The position numbers and the translations under genes are program-made. 64,000 bases of DNA from Stutzerimonas azotifigens DSM 17556. Its GTDB lineage: Bacteria; Pseudomonadota; Gammaproteobacteria; Pseudomonadales; Pseudomonadaceae. How positions within the stretch are numbered: position 1 is the first letter of the stretch; the number at the start of each line of letters is the position of its first letter. The stretch is taken from the NCBI RefSeq assembly GCF_000425625.1, contig NZ_KE384417.1, positions 69,128 through 133,127 of the forward strand. Reading direction: 5' to 3'. The notes under the pieces were generated by a model. It was not told the origin of the DNA and ran no database searches. It worked only from the letters and a program-made list of their open reading frames with translations. Shown piece after piece: positions 52,525 to 62,474 of the stretch.

Positions 52525-52983
52525 CTAGAACTCGTCCACGCGCCCGACCTGCGTCGCCATGCGCAGCGTGGCGTGCTCTTCCAGCGCCAGCAGTTCGTTG
52601 GCCAGATCGCGCGCGCCGTCGATCTCGGCCCGACGCGATAGCGAGCGGTACAACTCGAGCACCTGGTTGTGGATGTCGAACACCTCGCGCGAGATGCCCT
52701 CCAGGGTCATGCTGGCGTAGGGCTTGGCGCAGGGGCCGCTGAGCATCACCGGCTCGCGCACCAGGTAGTCGTAGATGCAGGTGTTCAGCGCGTTGGGGCT
52801 GGCGTGTTGCTCGATGCGGCCGATGGCGCGGGCCAGTGCCTGCTCGTGGTCGGCCAGGTAGGCCAGCAGCCACTGGATGCGCTGCTGCTCGTGTTGCGAG
52901 GCGGCACGCGCGAGGCAGCGCGACAGTCGCCCATGGGTGTTGCGGGTCCAGTCGATCAGGTCTTCGAAGCGTTCGATCTTCAT
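52525..52983 (-). CDS. conserved four-helix-bundle (ferritin-like) hypothetical protein
   Basis: A 152-residue, almost wholly helical protein. ATG at 52983 has GGAGG seven bases upstream. Helices carry spaced acidic and His residues (RIQWLLAYLADHEQALARAIGRIEQH; EVFDIHNQVLELY; ANELLALEEHATLRM) reminiscent of rubrerythrin/ferritin-like bundles, but a full di-iron set is not certain. Function unknown. Same strand as, and downstream of, the alpha/beta hydrolase gene by 142 bases. Confidence 0.7.
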   Translation of the reverse strand: MKIERFEDLIDWTRNTHGRLSRCLARAASQHEQQRIQWLLAYLADHEQALARAIGRIEQHASPNALNTCIYDYLVREPVMLSGPCAKPYASMTLEGISREVFDIHNQVLELYRSLSRRAEIDGARDLANELLALEEHATLRMATQVGRVDEF

Positions 52984-53125
52984 GCGGTGCCCTCCGCCGC
53001 GCGGGCTGGGCCGGCGACGGACAGCGCCGGCGATACATCGAGGCGTTCGTGGCAAGCATAGACAGCCAGGCCGAACACCCCGGACCGGCGGGCGACGAAG
53101 GCGTTTCCAGGTGTGACAGCGCCGT

Positions 53126-54145
53126 TCAGGCCAGCAGCTCGCCCATGGCCGCGAACACCTGGGCCATGGCCTCAGGACTGCGCCCCGGCCCGCCGGCGCA
53201 GTGCCCCCAGTCGGACTCGAGCACACGCAGCTCTGCGCGGGGAATCAGCGACGTCTCGTGGCGTGCATCCTCGACGGTGAAGTACAGGTCGGTGCGGCCC
53301 GGCATGACGATCGCCTGCGCCTGGATCCGGCCGAGGGCCTGCTCCAGGCTGCCGACACCGAGCAGCCGCGCCGGATCGGCCGACTGCCAGGTCTCCAGCA
53401 CGCAGAGCAGGTCGTTGGCGTCCTGCTGCAGATGATCCTGCTCCCAGAAATCTAGCAGTGCTTCCAGCGAGCCGAAGCCCAGCTCGCGCCACAGTTCGCG
53501 ACGGTAGAACGCCTGCGAGTAGGCCCAGCCGGCATAGGCGCGCCCGAAGGCGCGCAGCCCGCGCTCCGGCGGCGCGGCGTAGCGCCCGTCCTGCCAGTCC
53601 GAATCGGCGCAGAGCGCGGCCTTCACCCCCTCGAGGAACACCCGGTTGTGCGGCCAGCAGCGCGCGGTGCAGCAGAACGGCAGGATCGCGCGCACCCGCT
53701 CGGGATAGGCCATCGCCCAGTACAGCGTCTGCATGCCGCCCATCGACCAGCCGGTGACCAGCCTCAGCGTCCAGTCCGGGCCGAACAGCCGGTCGAGCAG
53801 CTGCTTCTGCGCACGCACGTTGTCCATCAGGCTGATGCGCGGGAAATCCGCGCCGCGCTGGTCCTCACCCGCATTGCTCGGCGAACTCGACCAGCCGGCG
53901 CCGAACAGGTTGGTGAACACCACGCAGTGCTGGCCATCGGCCAGGGGACTTCCCGCACCAACAAGGGGCAGGCTGCCCCAATGTGTTCCACCGTAGTAAC
54001 TCGGCACCAGCACCAGGTTGCTGTGCGCGGCGTTAGGCGTGCCGGCGATTTGATAGCAGATGCGTGCCTGGCGCAGCGTCCGGCCGCTGTCGAGAAGCAG
54101 GTCGCCCAGCTCCATGAAGATTTTTTCTCTCTTTATTTCAATCAC
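53126..54145 (-). CDS. alpha/beta hydrolase, homoserine O-acetyltransferase-like
   Basis: A 339-residue alpha/beta hydrolase of the MetX-like group. The nucleophile elbow is GWSMGG, with Asp in MPGRTDLYF and His in SDWGHCAGGPG. NLFGAGWSSSPSNA fits MetX relatives, but conserved MetX acyltransferase features are not complete, so true MetX function is doubtful. The start may be GTG 54145 (AGGAG nine bases upstream) or ATG 54115. Divergent from glnT, with a shared 139-base promoter region. Confidence 0.78.
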   Translation of the reverse strand: MIEIKREKIFMELGDLLLDSGRTLRQARICYQIAGTPNAAHSNLVLVPSYYGGTHWGSLPLVGAGSPLADGQHCVVFTNLFGAGWSSSPSNAGEDQRGADFPRISLMDNVRAQKQLLDRLFGPDWTLRLVTGWSMGGMQTLYWAMAYPERVRAILPFCCTARCWPHNRVFLEGVKAALCADSDWQDGRYAAPPERGLRAFGRAYAGWAYSQAFYRRELWRELGFGSLEALLDFWEQDHLQQDANDLLCVLETWQSADPARLLGVGSLEQALGRIQAQAIVMPGRTDLYFTVEDARHETSLIPRAELRVLESDWGHCAGGPGRSPEAMAQVFAAMGELLA

Positions 54146-54204
54146 TTGGCTGTTCTCCTAGTCACCGAGGGCCCGTTCTCACGAAGGCTGCTGCCGGCCT
54201 TTTC

Positions 54205-54224
54205 TATACACGCTGGCATGTATA
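54205..54224. promoter_or_regulatory. TATACA-N8-TGTATA operator-like dyad between hydrolase and glnT genes
   Basis: Six-base arms are exact complements; eight of ten positions agree across the axis. It covers a TATATT sequence that could be a glnT -10 box. The TetR-family protein encoded at 56894 is the obvious candidate binder, but this is inference. Confidence 0.45.
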
Positions 54225-54284
54225 TTGGATGAAGGATTCGTGCCATCGCCAGCGAGCTGGCCCAAATTCAGCTAGGAGCGCTAC

Positions 54285-55649
54285 ATGACCACCTTTCCGC
54301 AATCCACCGTCGAAGAGCTCAAGCAGCGGCTGCTGACCAAGGGCGTGAAATACGCCATGGCCAGCTACGTCGACATCCATGGGGTGATCAAGGGCAAGTT
54401 CGTCCCGCTCGCCCACCTCGGCCAGATGCTGCGGGGTTCGGAGCTGTACACCGGGGCGGCGCTGGATGGCGTGCCGCAGGACATCAGCGACAACGAGGTG
54501 GCCGCCATGCCCGATCCGGCGAGCGCCACCCAGTGCAGCTGGAACCGCGACCTGGCCTGGTTCGCCAGCGACCTGTACCTGGACGGCCAGCCGTTCGAGG
54601 CCTGCTCGCGCGGCATCCTCAAGCGCCAGACCGAGGCGGCGGCGCAGCTCGGCTACACTTTCAACCTCGGCATCGAGACCGAGTTCTTCCTGTTCAAGGA
54701 CACGCCGGACGGTGGCTTCGCCCCGCTCTCCGAACGCGACACCGGCGCCAAGCCCTGCTACGACCCGCGCCTGCTGATGGACAACCTGCCGATCGTCGAC
54801 GAGCTGGTCGAGGCCATGAACGAGATGGGCTGGGGCGTGTACTCCTTCGACCATGAGGACGCCAACGGCCAGTTCGAAACCGACTTCAAGTACGCCGACG
54901 CCCTGACCATGGCCGACCGCTTCGTGTTCTTCCGCATGATGGCCACCGAGATCGCCCGCAAGCACGGCGCCTTCGCCACCTTCATGCCCAAGCCGTCGGC
55001 CAACCGCACCGGCAGCGGCGCGCACTACAACATGTCGCTGGCCGACAGGGCGACCGGCAAGAACCTGTTCGAAGTCGACGGCGAGGACACCTACGGCTGC
55101 GGAGTCACCCCGCTGGCCTACCACTTCATCGCCGGGGTGCTGAAGCACGCCAAGGCGATCTGCGCGGTGATCGCGCCGACCGTCAACAGCTACAAGCGCC
55201 TGGTGCGCAAGGGCGCCATGTCCGGTTCGACCTGGGCGCCGGTGTTCTGCTGCTACGGCAACAACAACCGCACCAACATGCTGCGCATCCCCTCGCAGGG
55301 CGGCCGGGTGGAATGCCGCGCCGCGGACATCGGCTGCAACCCCTACCTGGGCGCCGCGATGATCCTCGCCGCCGGCCTGGAAGGCATCCGCGAGAAGCTC
55401 GATCCGGGCCTGCCGCACCGTGAGAACATGTACCACTACAGCGAGAAGCAGGTACGCGAGATGGGCATCGAGACCCTGCCGCGCACCCTCGACGAAGCCA
55501 TCGACGCCTTCGAGGCCGACCCGCTGTCGCGCCAGGTATTCGGCGACGCCATGTTCGAGACCTTCGTGCAGTTCAAGCGTGACGAGTGGACCGCCTACCA
55601 CACCCACGTGTCCGACTGGGAAATCCAGCGTTATCTGAAATTCTTCTAA
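54285..55649 (+). CDS. glnT: type III glutamine synthetase-like glutamate--amine ligase
   Basis: A 454-residue glutamine-synthetase-fold enzyme of the GlnT (type III) group. Core motifs: MASYVDIHGVIKGKFVP, NLGIETEFFLF, PKPSANRTGSGAHYNMS and NNRTNMLRIP. GlnT can make glutamine; relatives ligate methylamine or other amines to glutamate (gamma-glutamylmethylamide synthetase). TAGGAG precedes the ATG. An orphan urea-type binding protein lies 11 bases downstream and a TetR gene follows, so it may assimilate an imported amine or ammonia. Confidence 0.9.
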   Translation: MTTFPQSTVEELKQRLLTKGVKYAMASYVDIHGVIKGKFVPLAHLGQMLRGSELYTGAALDGVPQDISDNEVAAMPDPASATQCSWNRDLAWFASDLYLDGQPFEACSRGILKRQTEAAAQLGYTFNLGIETEFFLFKDTPDGGFAPLSERDTGAKPCYDPRLLMDNLPIVDELVEAMNEMGWGVYSFDHEDANGQFETDFKYADALTMADRFVFFRMMATEIARKHGAFATFMPKPSANRTGSGAHYNMSLADRATGKNLFEVDGEDTYGCGVTPLAYHFIAGVLKHAKAICAVIAPTVNSYKRLVRKGAMSGSTWAPVFCCYGNNNRTNMLRIPSQGGRVECRAADIGCNPYLGAAMILAAGLEGIREKLDPGLPHRENMYHYSEKQVREMGIETLPRTLDEAIDAFEADPLSRQVFGDAMFETFVQFKRDEWTAYHTHVSDWEIQRYLKFF

Positions 55650-55660
55650 GGAGCGACACC

Positions 55661-56731
55661 ATGCAGACCAAGACGCTGAAAGGCTGGCTGTGCGCCGGCG
55701 CCATGGCCCTGGCCGGCCTCTCGCCGCTGGCCCATGCCGAGAAGAAGGACAGCTTCGAGCTGGCCTGGACCATCTACGCCGGCTGGATGCCCTGGCAGTA
55801 CGCCGACGAGTCCGGAATCATGAAGAAGTGGGCCGACAAGTACGGCATCAAGGTGAACATCACCCAGATCAACGACTACGTCGAATCGATCAACCAGTAC
55901 ACCGCCGGCCAGTTCGACGGCGTGGTCGCCACCAGCATGGACGCCCTGTCGATCCCCGCGGCCGGCGGCGTGGACACCACCGCGCTGATCGTCGGCGACT
56001 ACTCCAACGGCAACGACGGCATGGTCATGAAGGGCAGCGGCAACCTGGCCGACGTCAAGGGCCAGCAGGTGCACCTGGTCGAGCTGTCGGTGTCGCACTA
56101 CCTGCTGGCACACGCGCTGGAAAGCGTCGGGCTGTCGGAGAAGGACATCCAGGTGGTCAACACCTCCGACGCCGACCTGGTCGCCGCCTTCAACACCCCG
56201 GACGTGCGCAACGTGGTGACCTGGAACCCGCTGCTTTCCGACGTGCAGGCCGTGCCGGACGCACAGCTGGTGTTCGATTCGAGCAAAATCCCTGGCCACA
56301 TCAAGGACCTGACGGTGGTCAACAGCCAGACCCTCGCGGACAACCCGGCCTTCGGCAAGGCGCTGGTCGGCGCCTGGTACGAGGTGATGAGCATCCTCGA
56401 GAGCGACACTGAAGAAGGCGCCAAGGCGCGCGCCGCGCTGGGCCAGGCCTCGGGCACCGACCAGGCCGGCTACGAGGCGCAGCTCGAGGGCATGAAGATG
56501 TTCTGGAAACCGTCCGACTCGGTGGCCTTCATCGAGAGCGACGAAGCCTACGAGGCGATGGACAGCGTGCGCCACTTCTCCTTCGATCACGGCCTGCTCG
56601 GCGAGGGCGCCGACTCGGCGGACTTCGTCGGCATCGCCATGCCGGGCGACAAGGTGCTGGGCAACGAAGGCAACGTGAAGCTGCGCTTCGACCCGACCTA
56701 CATGCGCATGGCGGCGGACGGCAAGCTCTGA
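55661..56731 (+). CDS. orphan ABC substrate-binding protein, urea-carboxylase-region type (TIGR03427-like)
   Basis: A 356-residue periplasmic protein with signal peptide to AHA and strong resemblance to the protein at 23418-24485: LAWTIYAGWMPWQYADESGI, IMKKWADKYGIKVNITQINDY, VGDYSNGNDGMVMK, VELSVSHYLLAHAL. No permease or ATPase is adjacent. AAGGAG precedes the ATG; it is co-transcribed with glnT. It may deliver its ligand to the guanidine-operon permease at 30751, the only permease in the window of the matching subclass; this is inference. Confidence 0.88.
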   Translation: MQTKTLKGWLCAGAMALAGLSPLAHAEKKDSFELAWTIYAGWMPWQYADESGIMKKWADKYGIKVNITQINDYVESINQYTAGQFDGVVATSMDALSIPAAGGVDTTALIVGDYSNGNDGMVMKGSGNLADVKGQQVHLVELSVSHYLLAHALESVGLSEKDIQVVNTSDADLVAAFNTPDVRNVVTWNPLLSDVQAVPDAQLVFDSSKIPGHIKDLTVVNSQTLADNPAFGKALVGAWYEVMSILESDTEEGAKARAALGQASGTDQAGYEAQLEGMKMFWKPSDSVAFIESDEAYEAMDSVRHFSFDHGLLGEGADSADFVGIAMPGDKVLGNEGNVKLRFDPTYMRMAADGKL

Positions 56732-56764
56732 AACGCATGGGGAGCGCTCCATCTGCCCTTCCCT

Positions 56765-56839
56765 GTAGGAGCAGGCTCTGCCTGCGATCCCCGGCCGCTC
56801 CCCGATGCCAAGGTGGTCGCAGGTAGAACCTGCTCCTAC
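56765..56839. repeat. REP-type inverted repeat
   Basis: GTAGGAGCAGGCTCTGCCTG (56765 on) and a near complement ending TCCTAC at 56839 flank a 30-base spacer. Same element as at 30351-30422, with two mismatches in the right arm. Confidence 0.65.
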
Positions 56840-56893
56840 AACCCCGCCAGCCACCTGCGCTAACCTCCCCTCCTTTCCCCGACCGACACCGCC

Positions 56894-57505
56894 ATGCGCC
56901 GCACCAGAGAAGACGCCGAACAGACCCGCCTGAAAGTCATCGAGGCCGCGCTGGAGCTGTTCAGCCGCAACGGTTACTCCAACACCACCCTGGCGATGAT
57001 CGCCGAGACGGCCGGCTTCAGCCGCGGGCCGATCTACTGGCACTTCAAGAACAAGGACGAACTCTACCAGGCGGTGCTGGCCGTCTCGCAGGAGCCGCTG
57101 GAACGGCTGATCGCCGAAAGCCAGGCGCGTGCCGCCGAGCCGATGGCGGCGCTGGAGCATTTCATCGGCCAGTGGTTCCGCCTGCTGGTCACCAACCGCT
57201 GGCATCGGCAGTCGTTCGAGATACTGCTCAACAAGACCGAGTTCACCGCCGAGATGGCCACCGCGCTCAAGCGCGAGCGCGAACTCACCCGGCAGATGGT
57301 GCAGCTGCTCGCCGGCCTGATCGAACAGGCCCAGACCCGGGGCGCGATCCCTGCCACCCAGCCGGCGCAGTCGCTCGGCGTACTGACCTACTCCAATCTG
57401 ATGGGCATCACCCACACCTGGCTGTTCTCGCCCAAGCTGTTCAAGCTCAAGGACGAGGCGCCCTTCTTCACCGACCGGTTGATGGCGCTGCTGCGGGTCG
57501 GCTGA
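56894..57505 (+). CDS. TetR/AcrR family transcriptional regulator (TtgR-like)
   Basis: A 203-residue TetR regulator. The DNA-binding domain is RLKVIEAALELFSRNGYSNTTLAMIAETAGFSRGPIYWHFKNKDELYQAVL, close to AcrR/TtgR repressors. The C-terminal ligand domain is standard in length. It is downstream of glnT and the orphan binding protein and possibly controls them or an efflux system elsewhere. A strong bidirectional terminator follows. Confidence 0.88.
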   Translation: MRRTREDAEQTRLKVIEAALELFSRNGYSNTTLAMIAETAGFSRGPIYWHFKNKDELYQAVLAVSQEPLERLIAESQARAAEPMAALEHFIGQWFRLLVTNRWHRQSFEILLNKTEFTAEMATALKRERELTRQMVQLLAGLIEQAQTRGAIPATQPAQSLGVLTYSNLMGITHTWLFSPKLFKLKDEAPFFTDRLMALLRVG

Positions 57506-57570
57506 ACGGCGGTCGCGGTGCGGCATGGCGCCCCCGCGCCGAGGGACTGGCGGCGCTTTTTCGAGGGCGA

Positions 57571-57600
57571 AAAAAAACGGCCCCGAGGCCGTTTCTTTCG
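57571..57600. terminator. bidirectional rho-independent terminator
   Basis: AAACGGCC and GGCCGTTT form a stem with loop CCGA. A T-rich TTTCTTT follows to the right, for the TetR gene. Eight A's to the left give a T-run for the leftward tRNA transcript. Confidence 0.8.
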
Positions 57601-57636
57601 TTGCATCCAGGTGTTCAGTGGGCCTGGAGGCGAATG

Positions 57637-57713
57637 TGGCGCAGCGGACGGGACTCGAACCCGCGACCCCCGGCGTGACAGGCCGGTATTCTAACCGACT
57701 GAACTACCGCTGC
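57637..57713 (-). tRNA. tRNA-Asp (GTC)
   Basis: Minus-strand cloverleaf starts GCAGCGGTAGTTCAGTCGG, has anticodon loop CTGTCAC with anticodon GTC, T-arm GGGTTCGAGTCCC, and 7-bp acceptor GCAGCGG/CCGCTGC with discriminator G and encoded CCA. Confidence 0.95.
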
Positions 57714-57727
57714 GCGTTACCGCGAGA

Positions 57728-57803
57728 TGGTGGGTGATGACGGGATCGAACCGCCGACCCTCTGCTTGTAAGGCAGATGCTCTCCCAGCTGAGCTAATCA
57801 CCC
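57728..57803 (-). tRNA. tRNA-Val (TAC)
   Basis: Minus-strand sequence starts GGGTGATTAGCTCAGCTGGG, has anticodon loop CTTACAA with anticodon TAC, T-arm GGTTCGATCCC, acceptor GGGTGAT/ATCACCC, and encoded ACCA. It is upstream of tRNA-Asp with a 14-base spacer, so both are cut from one transcript. Confidence 0.95.
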
Positions 57804-58017
57804 TTCACTCTCGAAGTGGGGCGCATTCTAGAGAGGCTTCCGGACCTTGGCAAGCCCTCCAACGAAAAAAATTTCGAAGTCTTCCAACGACTTACTAAGG
57901 ACGGCAGGTGGAAGGCCAATTGCACGAATTTCGTCCGTCGCGTCGCTCGCCAGGGTTGGCCTGGCCAGGCCGGACGGGAATAATGCGCGCTTTGCTTTTC
58001 CGGAGTTTCCCTACGCC

Positions 58018-58938
58018 ATGTGGTTTCGCAACCTGCTCGTCTACCGTCTCACGCAGAACGTCCCCTTCGAGGCCGATGCCCTCGAGGCCGCACTCGCCGC
58101 CAAGCAGGCCCGCCCCTGCAACAGCCAGGAAGTGAGCACCTATGGCTTCGTCGCCCCCTTCGGCAAGGGCGCCGATGCGCCGCTGGTCCACAGCAGTCAG
58201 GGCTTCCTGCTGATCGCCGCACGCAAGGAAGAACGCATCCTGCCCGGTAGCGTGGTCAAGGACGCGCTGAAGGAAAAGGTCGACGAAATCGAGGCCGAGC
58301 AGATGCGCAAGGTCTACAAGAAGGAGCGCGACCAGCTCAAGGACGACATCGTCCAGGCCTTCCTGCCGCGCGCCTTCATCCGCAAGTCCACCACCTTCGC
58401 CGCCATTGCGCCGTCGCTCGGCCTGGTGCTGGTCGATTCTTCCAGCGCCAAGCGCGCCGAGGACCTGCTCTCCACCCTGCGCGAGGCCATCGGCTCGCTG
58501 CCGGTGCGACCGCTGACGGTCAAGGTGGCGCCCGCCGCGACCCTCACCGAATGGCTGAAGACCCAGCAGGCGGCGGCCGACTTCACCGTGCTCGACGAGT
58601 GCGAGCTGCGCGACACCCACGAGGATGGCGGCGTGGTTCGCTGCAAGCGCCAGGACCTGTCCAGCGACGAGATCCAGAACCACCTGGGCGCCGGCAAGCA
58701 GGTCACCCAGCTCTCGCTGGCCTGGCAGGACAAGCTGTCCTTCGTGCTCGACGACAAGCTGGTGGTCAAGCGCCTGCGCTTCGAGGACCTGCTGCAGGAC
58801 CAGGCCGAACAGGACGGCGGCGACGACGCTCTCGGCCAGCAGGACGCCAGCTTCACGCTGATGATGCTGACCTTCGCCGACTTCCTCCCGGCGCTGTTCG
58901 AGGCGCTGGGCGGCGAGGAGATTCCGCAGGGCATCTGA
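58018..58938 (+). CDS. rdgC: recombination-associated protein RdgC
   Basis: A 306-residue protein of exactly the usual RdgC length. The start [26 protein letters not shown] and [36 protein letters not shown] match the family. RdgC forms a toroidal dimer on double-stranded DNA and restrains RecA. ATG at 58018 is chosen from the conserved N-terminus; the longer frame runs into the tRNA region. Confidence 0.95.
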   Translation: MWFRNLLVYRLTQNVPFEADALEAALAAKQARPCNSQEVSTYGFVAPFGKGADAPLVHSSQGFLLIAARKEERILPGSVVKDALKEKVDEIEAEQMRKVYKKERDQLKDDIVQAFLPRAFIRKSTTFAAIAPSLGLVLVDSSSAKRAEDLLSTLREAIGSLPVRPLTVKVAPAATLTEWLKTQQAAADFTVLDECELRDTHEDGGVVRCKRQDLSSDEIQNHLGAGKQVTQLSLAWQDKLSFVLDDKLVVKRLRFEDLLQDQAEQDGGDDALGQQDASFTLMMLTFADFLPALFEALGGEEIPQGI

Positions 58939-59250
58939 CGGCGCTCGCCGGGCCACGCGCCCGGCACAACGAACCCCGTGATCCCCGTAGGAGCGAGCTT
59001 GCTCGCGAAGCTTCTGCATAGCCTGGCAGTGCTTTTGGAATGCCATGCGCGCAACCCATCGGTTCGCAGGGTGGGCTAAAGCCCACCAAGGGGACGACCT
59101 CTGCCTGGTGAGCTAAAGCCCATCTACGACCGAGCCATGCCGGGACGACAGACCGCACGGTAATCGCCGAGCGCTTGCCATCCTGTCCGCCCCACCCGGG
59201 CGCGCCGGCTATGCTGAACCGGCACGCCCCGCCAGCCACGAGACGCCCCC
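58939..59250. other. intergenic region with two dispersed repeats
   Basis: Contains GTAGGAGCGAGCTTGCTCGC near 58987 and GGGTGGGCTAAAGCCCACC near 59070, both members of repeat families seen elsewhere in the window. No gene is recognised. Confidence 0.5.
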
Positions 59251-60207
59251 ATGCGCGCCCTTGCCGCCATCAGCCGCTTCGCCGGCAACACCTTCGCCTT
59301 CTGGGTCCTGCTGTTCGCCGTCCTGGCCTTCTACTTCCCCGCCACCTTCCTGCCTGCCGCCCGGTGGATCGTGCCGCTGCTCGGGCTGATCATGTTCGGC
59401 ATGGGCCTGACGCTGAAGACCGAAGACTTCCGCGAAGTCGCGCGCCAGCCCATGCGCGTGCTGCTCGGTGTCGCCGCGCAATTCCTGATCATGCCGGCAC
59501 TGGCCTGGCTGCTCTGCCGGCTGCTCGGGCTGCCGGCGGAAATCGCCGTCGGGGTGATCCTGGTCGGCTGTTGCCCGGGCGGCACCGCGTCGAACGTGAT
59601 GACCTGGTTCGCCCGCGGCGACGTGGCGCTGTCGGTGGCGATCACCGCGGTCACCACCCTGCTCGCCCCGCTGGTGACGCCGACGCTGATCTGGCTGCTG
59701 GCCTCGGCCTGGCTGCCGGTGAAGTTCGGCGCGCTGTTCTGGTCGATCGTGCAGGTGGTGTTGCTGCCCATCGCGCTCGGCCTGCTCGCCCAGCGGCTCC
59801 TCGGCCGCCGCGTGCAGGCGGCGGTGGAGGTGCTGCCGCTGGTGTCGGTGGCGAGCATCGTGGCGATCGTCGCCGCGGTGGTGGCCGCCAGCCAGGCGCG
59901 GATCGCCGAATCGGGCCTGCTGATCATGGCCGTGGTGGTGCTGCACAACGGCCTGGGTCTGGCGCTGGGCTACTTCGCCGGCAGGCTGTTCGGCCTGCCG
60001 CTGGCGCAGCGCAAGACATTGTCGATAGAGGTCGGCATGCAGAACTCCGGCCTTGGCGCGGCGCTGGCCAGCGCTCACTTCTCGCCGCTGGCGGCGGTTC
60101 CCAGCGCGCTGTTCAGCGTCTGGCACAACCTCTCCGGTCCGCTGCTGGCGACCTTCTATCGCCGCCTCGAGGACCGTCCAGCCGCCGAACCGCGGCGCAG
60201 CATCTAG
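59251..60207 (+). CDS. bile acid:sodium symporter (BASS) family transporter
   Basis: A 318-residue polytopic protein with nine to ten hydrophobic segments. [39 protein letters not shown] and [15 protein letters not shown] are the conserved BASS crossover motifs that form the sodium and substrate site. Bacterial members carry pantoate, organic acids or related compounds. Convergent with the MFS-acyltransferase gene, overlapping it by four bases. Confidence 0.9.
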   Translation: MRALAAISRFAGNTFAFWVLLFAVLAFYFPATFLPAARWIVPLLGLIMFGMGLTLKTEDFREVARQPMRVLLGVAAQFLIMPALAWLLCRLLGLPAEIAVGVILVGCCPGGTASNVMTWFARGDVALSVAITAVTTLLAPLVTPTLIWLLASAWLPVKFGALFWSIVQVVLLPIALGLLAQRLLGRRVQAAVEVLPLVSVASIVAIVAAVVAASQARIAESGLLIMAVVVLHNGLGLALGYFAGRLFGLPLAQRKTLSIEVGMQNSGLGAALASAHFSPLAAVPSALFSVWHNLSGPLLATFYRRLEDRPAAEPRRSI

Positions 60208-62075
60208 CGCGCCTCTCCACGCAACTCGGCCACAGCCGCCTGCAGCTGCCGGCGGCCGGTCTGCGGCGGCAGCGGCGCCCCGACCGCCAGCGTCACCCGC
60301 GACCAGAAGCGGCGGAACAGGCCCTTGGCCGGATCGCGGCTGAAGAAGCTGCCCCACAGCCCCTGCAGCGCCATCGGGATGACCGGCACCGGGTTGTCCT
60401 GCAGGATGCGCTCGACCCCACCCCTGAATTCGTTCAGCTCGCCGTCGCCGGTCAGCCGGCCCTCCGGGAAGATGCACACCAGCTCGCCGGCGCGCAGGTA
60501 TTCGGAAACCCGTTCGAAGGCACGGCGGAAAGTCTCCAGGTCCTCGTCGCGGCCGGCGATCGGCACCGCACCGGCGGTGCGGAACACGAAGTTCAGCACC
60601 GGCAGTTGGTAGATCCGATAGTACATCACAAAGCGCACCGGCCGGCGCACCGCCCCGCCGATCAGCAGGGCATCGACGTAGGACACGTGGTTGCACACCA
60701 GCACCGCCGGCCCGTGCTCGGGTATCCGCTCCAGCCCCTGGTGGCGCACCCGGTACATCGAGTGGCCGAGCAGCCAGATGAGAAAGCGCATGGTGAACTC
60801 GGGCACGATGCGGAAGATGTAGCCGCCGACCACCAGGTTCATCAGCGACACCGCCAGGAACAGCTGCGGGATCGACAGCCCGGCGACGGTGAGGAAGAGG
60901 ATCGCCACGATGGCCGACAGCACCATGAACAGCGCGTTGAGGATGTTGTTGGCGGCCACCACCCGCGCCCGCTCGTGCTCGGCGGTGCGCGACTGGATCA
61001 GCGCGTAGAGCGGCACGATGTAGAAGCCGCCGAACAGGCCCAAGCCGAAGATGTCCAGTAGCACCCACCAGGTCCGCCCCTGCGCCAGCACCTCCAGCCA
61101 GCCCTGCACCTGCGGTGCCGGCCCGAAGGCCGACGCATGCCACCACAGCAGCAGGCCGAACACCGTCAGCCCCAGCGAGCCAAACGGCACCAGGCCGATC
61201 TCGACCCTGTGTCCGGACATCCGCTCGCAGAGCAGCGAACCGGCGGCGATGCCCACGGAAAACACTGTGAGGATGAGCGTCACCACGCTTTCGTCGCCGC
61301 CCAGCACACCCAGGGTGAACGCGGGAATCTGCGTCAGGTAGGTGGCGCCGAGAAACCAGAACCAGGAATTGCCGATCAGCGAGCGCGACACCGACAGCCG
61401 CTGCCCGAGCCCCAGGCGGAGGATGCGCCAGGTCTGGCGCAGGATGTTCCAGTCCATCTCGAGCGCCGGCAGCGAGGCCGCGGCAGGCGGAATGCGGCGG
61501 CTGGCCAGGTACCCCAACGCCGCCACCAGCAGCACCAGGCCGCCCACCCGCAGGGCGTAGCCGTCCGACGACATGAGGATGCCAGCGACGAGGGTGCCGG
61601 TCAGTATCGCCAGGAAGGTGCCCATCTCCACCAGCGCGTTGCCGCCCACCAGCTCGGTGTCGGCCAGCTGTTGCGGCAGGATCGAATACTTCACCGGGCC
61701 GAACAGCGCCGATTGCGTGCCCATGGCGAACAGCACCGCCAGCAGCAGCGGCAGGCTGCCGAGCCACAGCCCCAGCGCGCCGACCGCCATGATCGCCACC
61801 TCGGCCGCCTTGATGATCCGGATCAGCCGGTGCTTGGCGTACTTCTCGCCGAACTGCCCGCCCAGCGCGGAAAACAGGAAGAACGGCAGGATGAACAGCA
61901 GCGCGCAGAGATTGACCAAAAGGTCCTTGTCGGCGCTGGTGCCGAGCCGGTAGAGGATCGCCAGCACCAGCGCCTGCTTGAACAGGTTGTCGTTGAACGC
62001 GCCGAGCAGCTGCGTGAGGAAGAACGGCAGGAAGCGCCGCGTGCCGAGCAGACCTGCTTGTGAATGAGTCGCCAT
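60204..62075 (-). CDS. MFS transporter fused to 1-acylglycerol-3-phosphate acyltransferase (LplT-PlsC type)
   Basis: A 623-residue bifunctional membrane protein. The first about 410 residues form a 12-helix MFS domain related to the lysophospholipid flippase LplT ([29 protein letters not shown]). The last about 200 are a PlsC-type acyltransferase with HX4D in [10 protein letters not shown] and [15 protein letters not shown]. It likely takes up and re-acylates lysophospholipids, as in the Aas/LplT pair; no acyl-ACP synthetase domain is present. ATG at 62075 has AAGG upstream. Confidence 0.9.
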   Translation of the reverse strand: MATHSQAGLLGTRRFLPFFLTQLLGAFNDNLFKQALVLAILYRLGTSADKDLLVNLCALLFILPFFLFSALGGQFGEKYAKHRLIRIIKAAEVAIMAVGALGLWLGSLPLLLAVLFAMGTQSALFGPVKYSILPQQLADTELVGGNALVEMGTFLAILTGTLVAGILMSSDGYALRVGGLVLLVAALGYLASRRIPPAAASLPALEMDWNILRQTWRILRLGLGQRLSVSRSLIGNSWFWFLGATYLTQIPAFTLGVLGGDESVVTLILTVFSVGIAAGSLLCERMSGHRVEIGLVPFGSLGLTVFGLLLWWHASAFGPAPQVQGWLEVLAQGRTWWVLLDIFGLGLFGGFYIVPLYALIQSRTAEHERARVVAANNILNALFMVLSAIVAILFLTVAGLSIPQLFLAVSLMNLVVGGYIFRIVPEFTMRFLIWLLGHSMYRVRHQGLERIPEHGPAVLVCNHVSYVDALLIGGAVRRPVRFVMYYRIYQLPVLNFVFRTAGAVPIAGRDEDLETFRRAFERVSEYLRAGELVCIFPEGRLTGDGELNEFRGGVERILQDNPVPVIPMALQGLWGSFFSRDPAKGLFRRFWSRVTLAVGAPLPPQTGRRQLQAAVAELRGEAR

Positions 62076-62147
62076 GATCCCTTTCCCTGGCCGGTATCGG
62101 TCATTGGATGAGCGCCGAAGGGTCTCACGCCACATTGGTGCCCTTCA

Positions 62148-62474
62148 TTACAACGGCAACTGCCCGAACGCCCAGCGCAGCAGGAAGAATGCCAGCAGGC
62201 CGCCGCCGATGGTCGCCAGCAGGTGCCGGGTCAGCGCGGCGATCAGGATCGTCAGCAGCCCGGCCAGCAGATAGGCGTTGCGCCAGTGCAGCGCCCATTC
62301 CCCGGCGGGCAGGAGCATCGCCGGCACCACGATCGCGGTGAGCACCGCCACCGGCACGTAGTGCAGGCCCTGCTCCACCAGCCGTGGAAAGCGCAGGTCC
62401 GGCCAGGCGAAGAAGCTGAAGCGCGTGGCGAAGGTGATCGCCAGCATGCCGAGGATCAGCAGCCAGGTTTCCAT
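62148..62474 (-). CDS. azlD: branched-chain amino acid export subunit AzlD
   Basis: A 108-residue protein with four hydrophobic segments (LLILGMLAITFATRF, PVAVLTAIVVPAMLL, LLAGLLTILIAALT, GGGLLAFFLLRWAF), the standard AzlD size and pattern. Its ATG overlaps the AzlC stop (TGATG). AzlCD exports branched-chain amino acids and analogues. Confidence 0.92.
   Translation of the reverse strand: METWLLILGMLAITFATRFSFFAWPDLRFPRLVEQGLHYVPVAVLTAIVVPAMLLPAGEWALHWRNAYLLAGLLTILIAALTRHLLATIGGGLLAFFLLRWAFGQLPL

Noticed and set aside
53126..54145. Homoserine O-acetyltransferase MetX
   Set aside because: Only the fold and some motifs agree; a methionine-pathway role is not supported by neighbours, so the broader alpha/beta hydrolase call is kept.
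54258..54272. sigma-54 promoter directly upstream of glnT
   Set aside because: TGGCCCAAATTCAGC has GG-N10-GC, but transcription would start at about the ATG, leaving no room for the ribosome-binding site in the leader.
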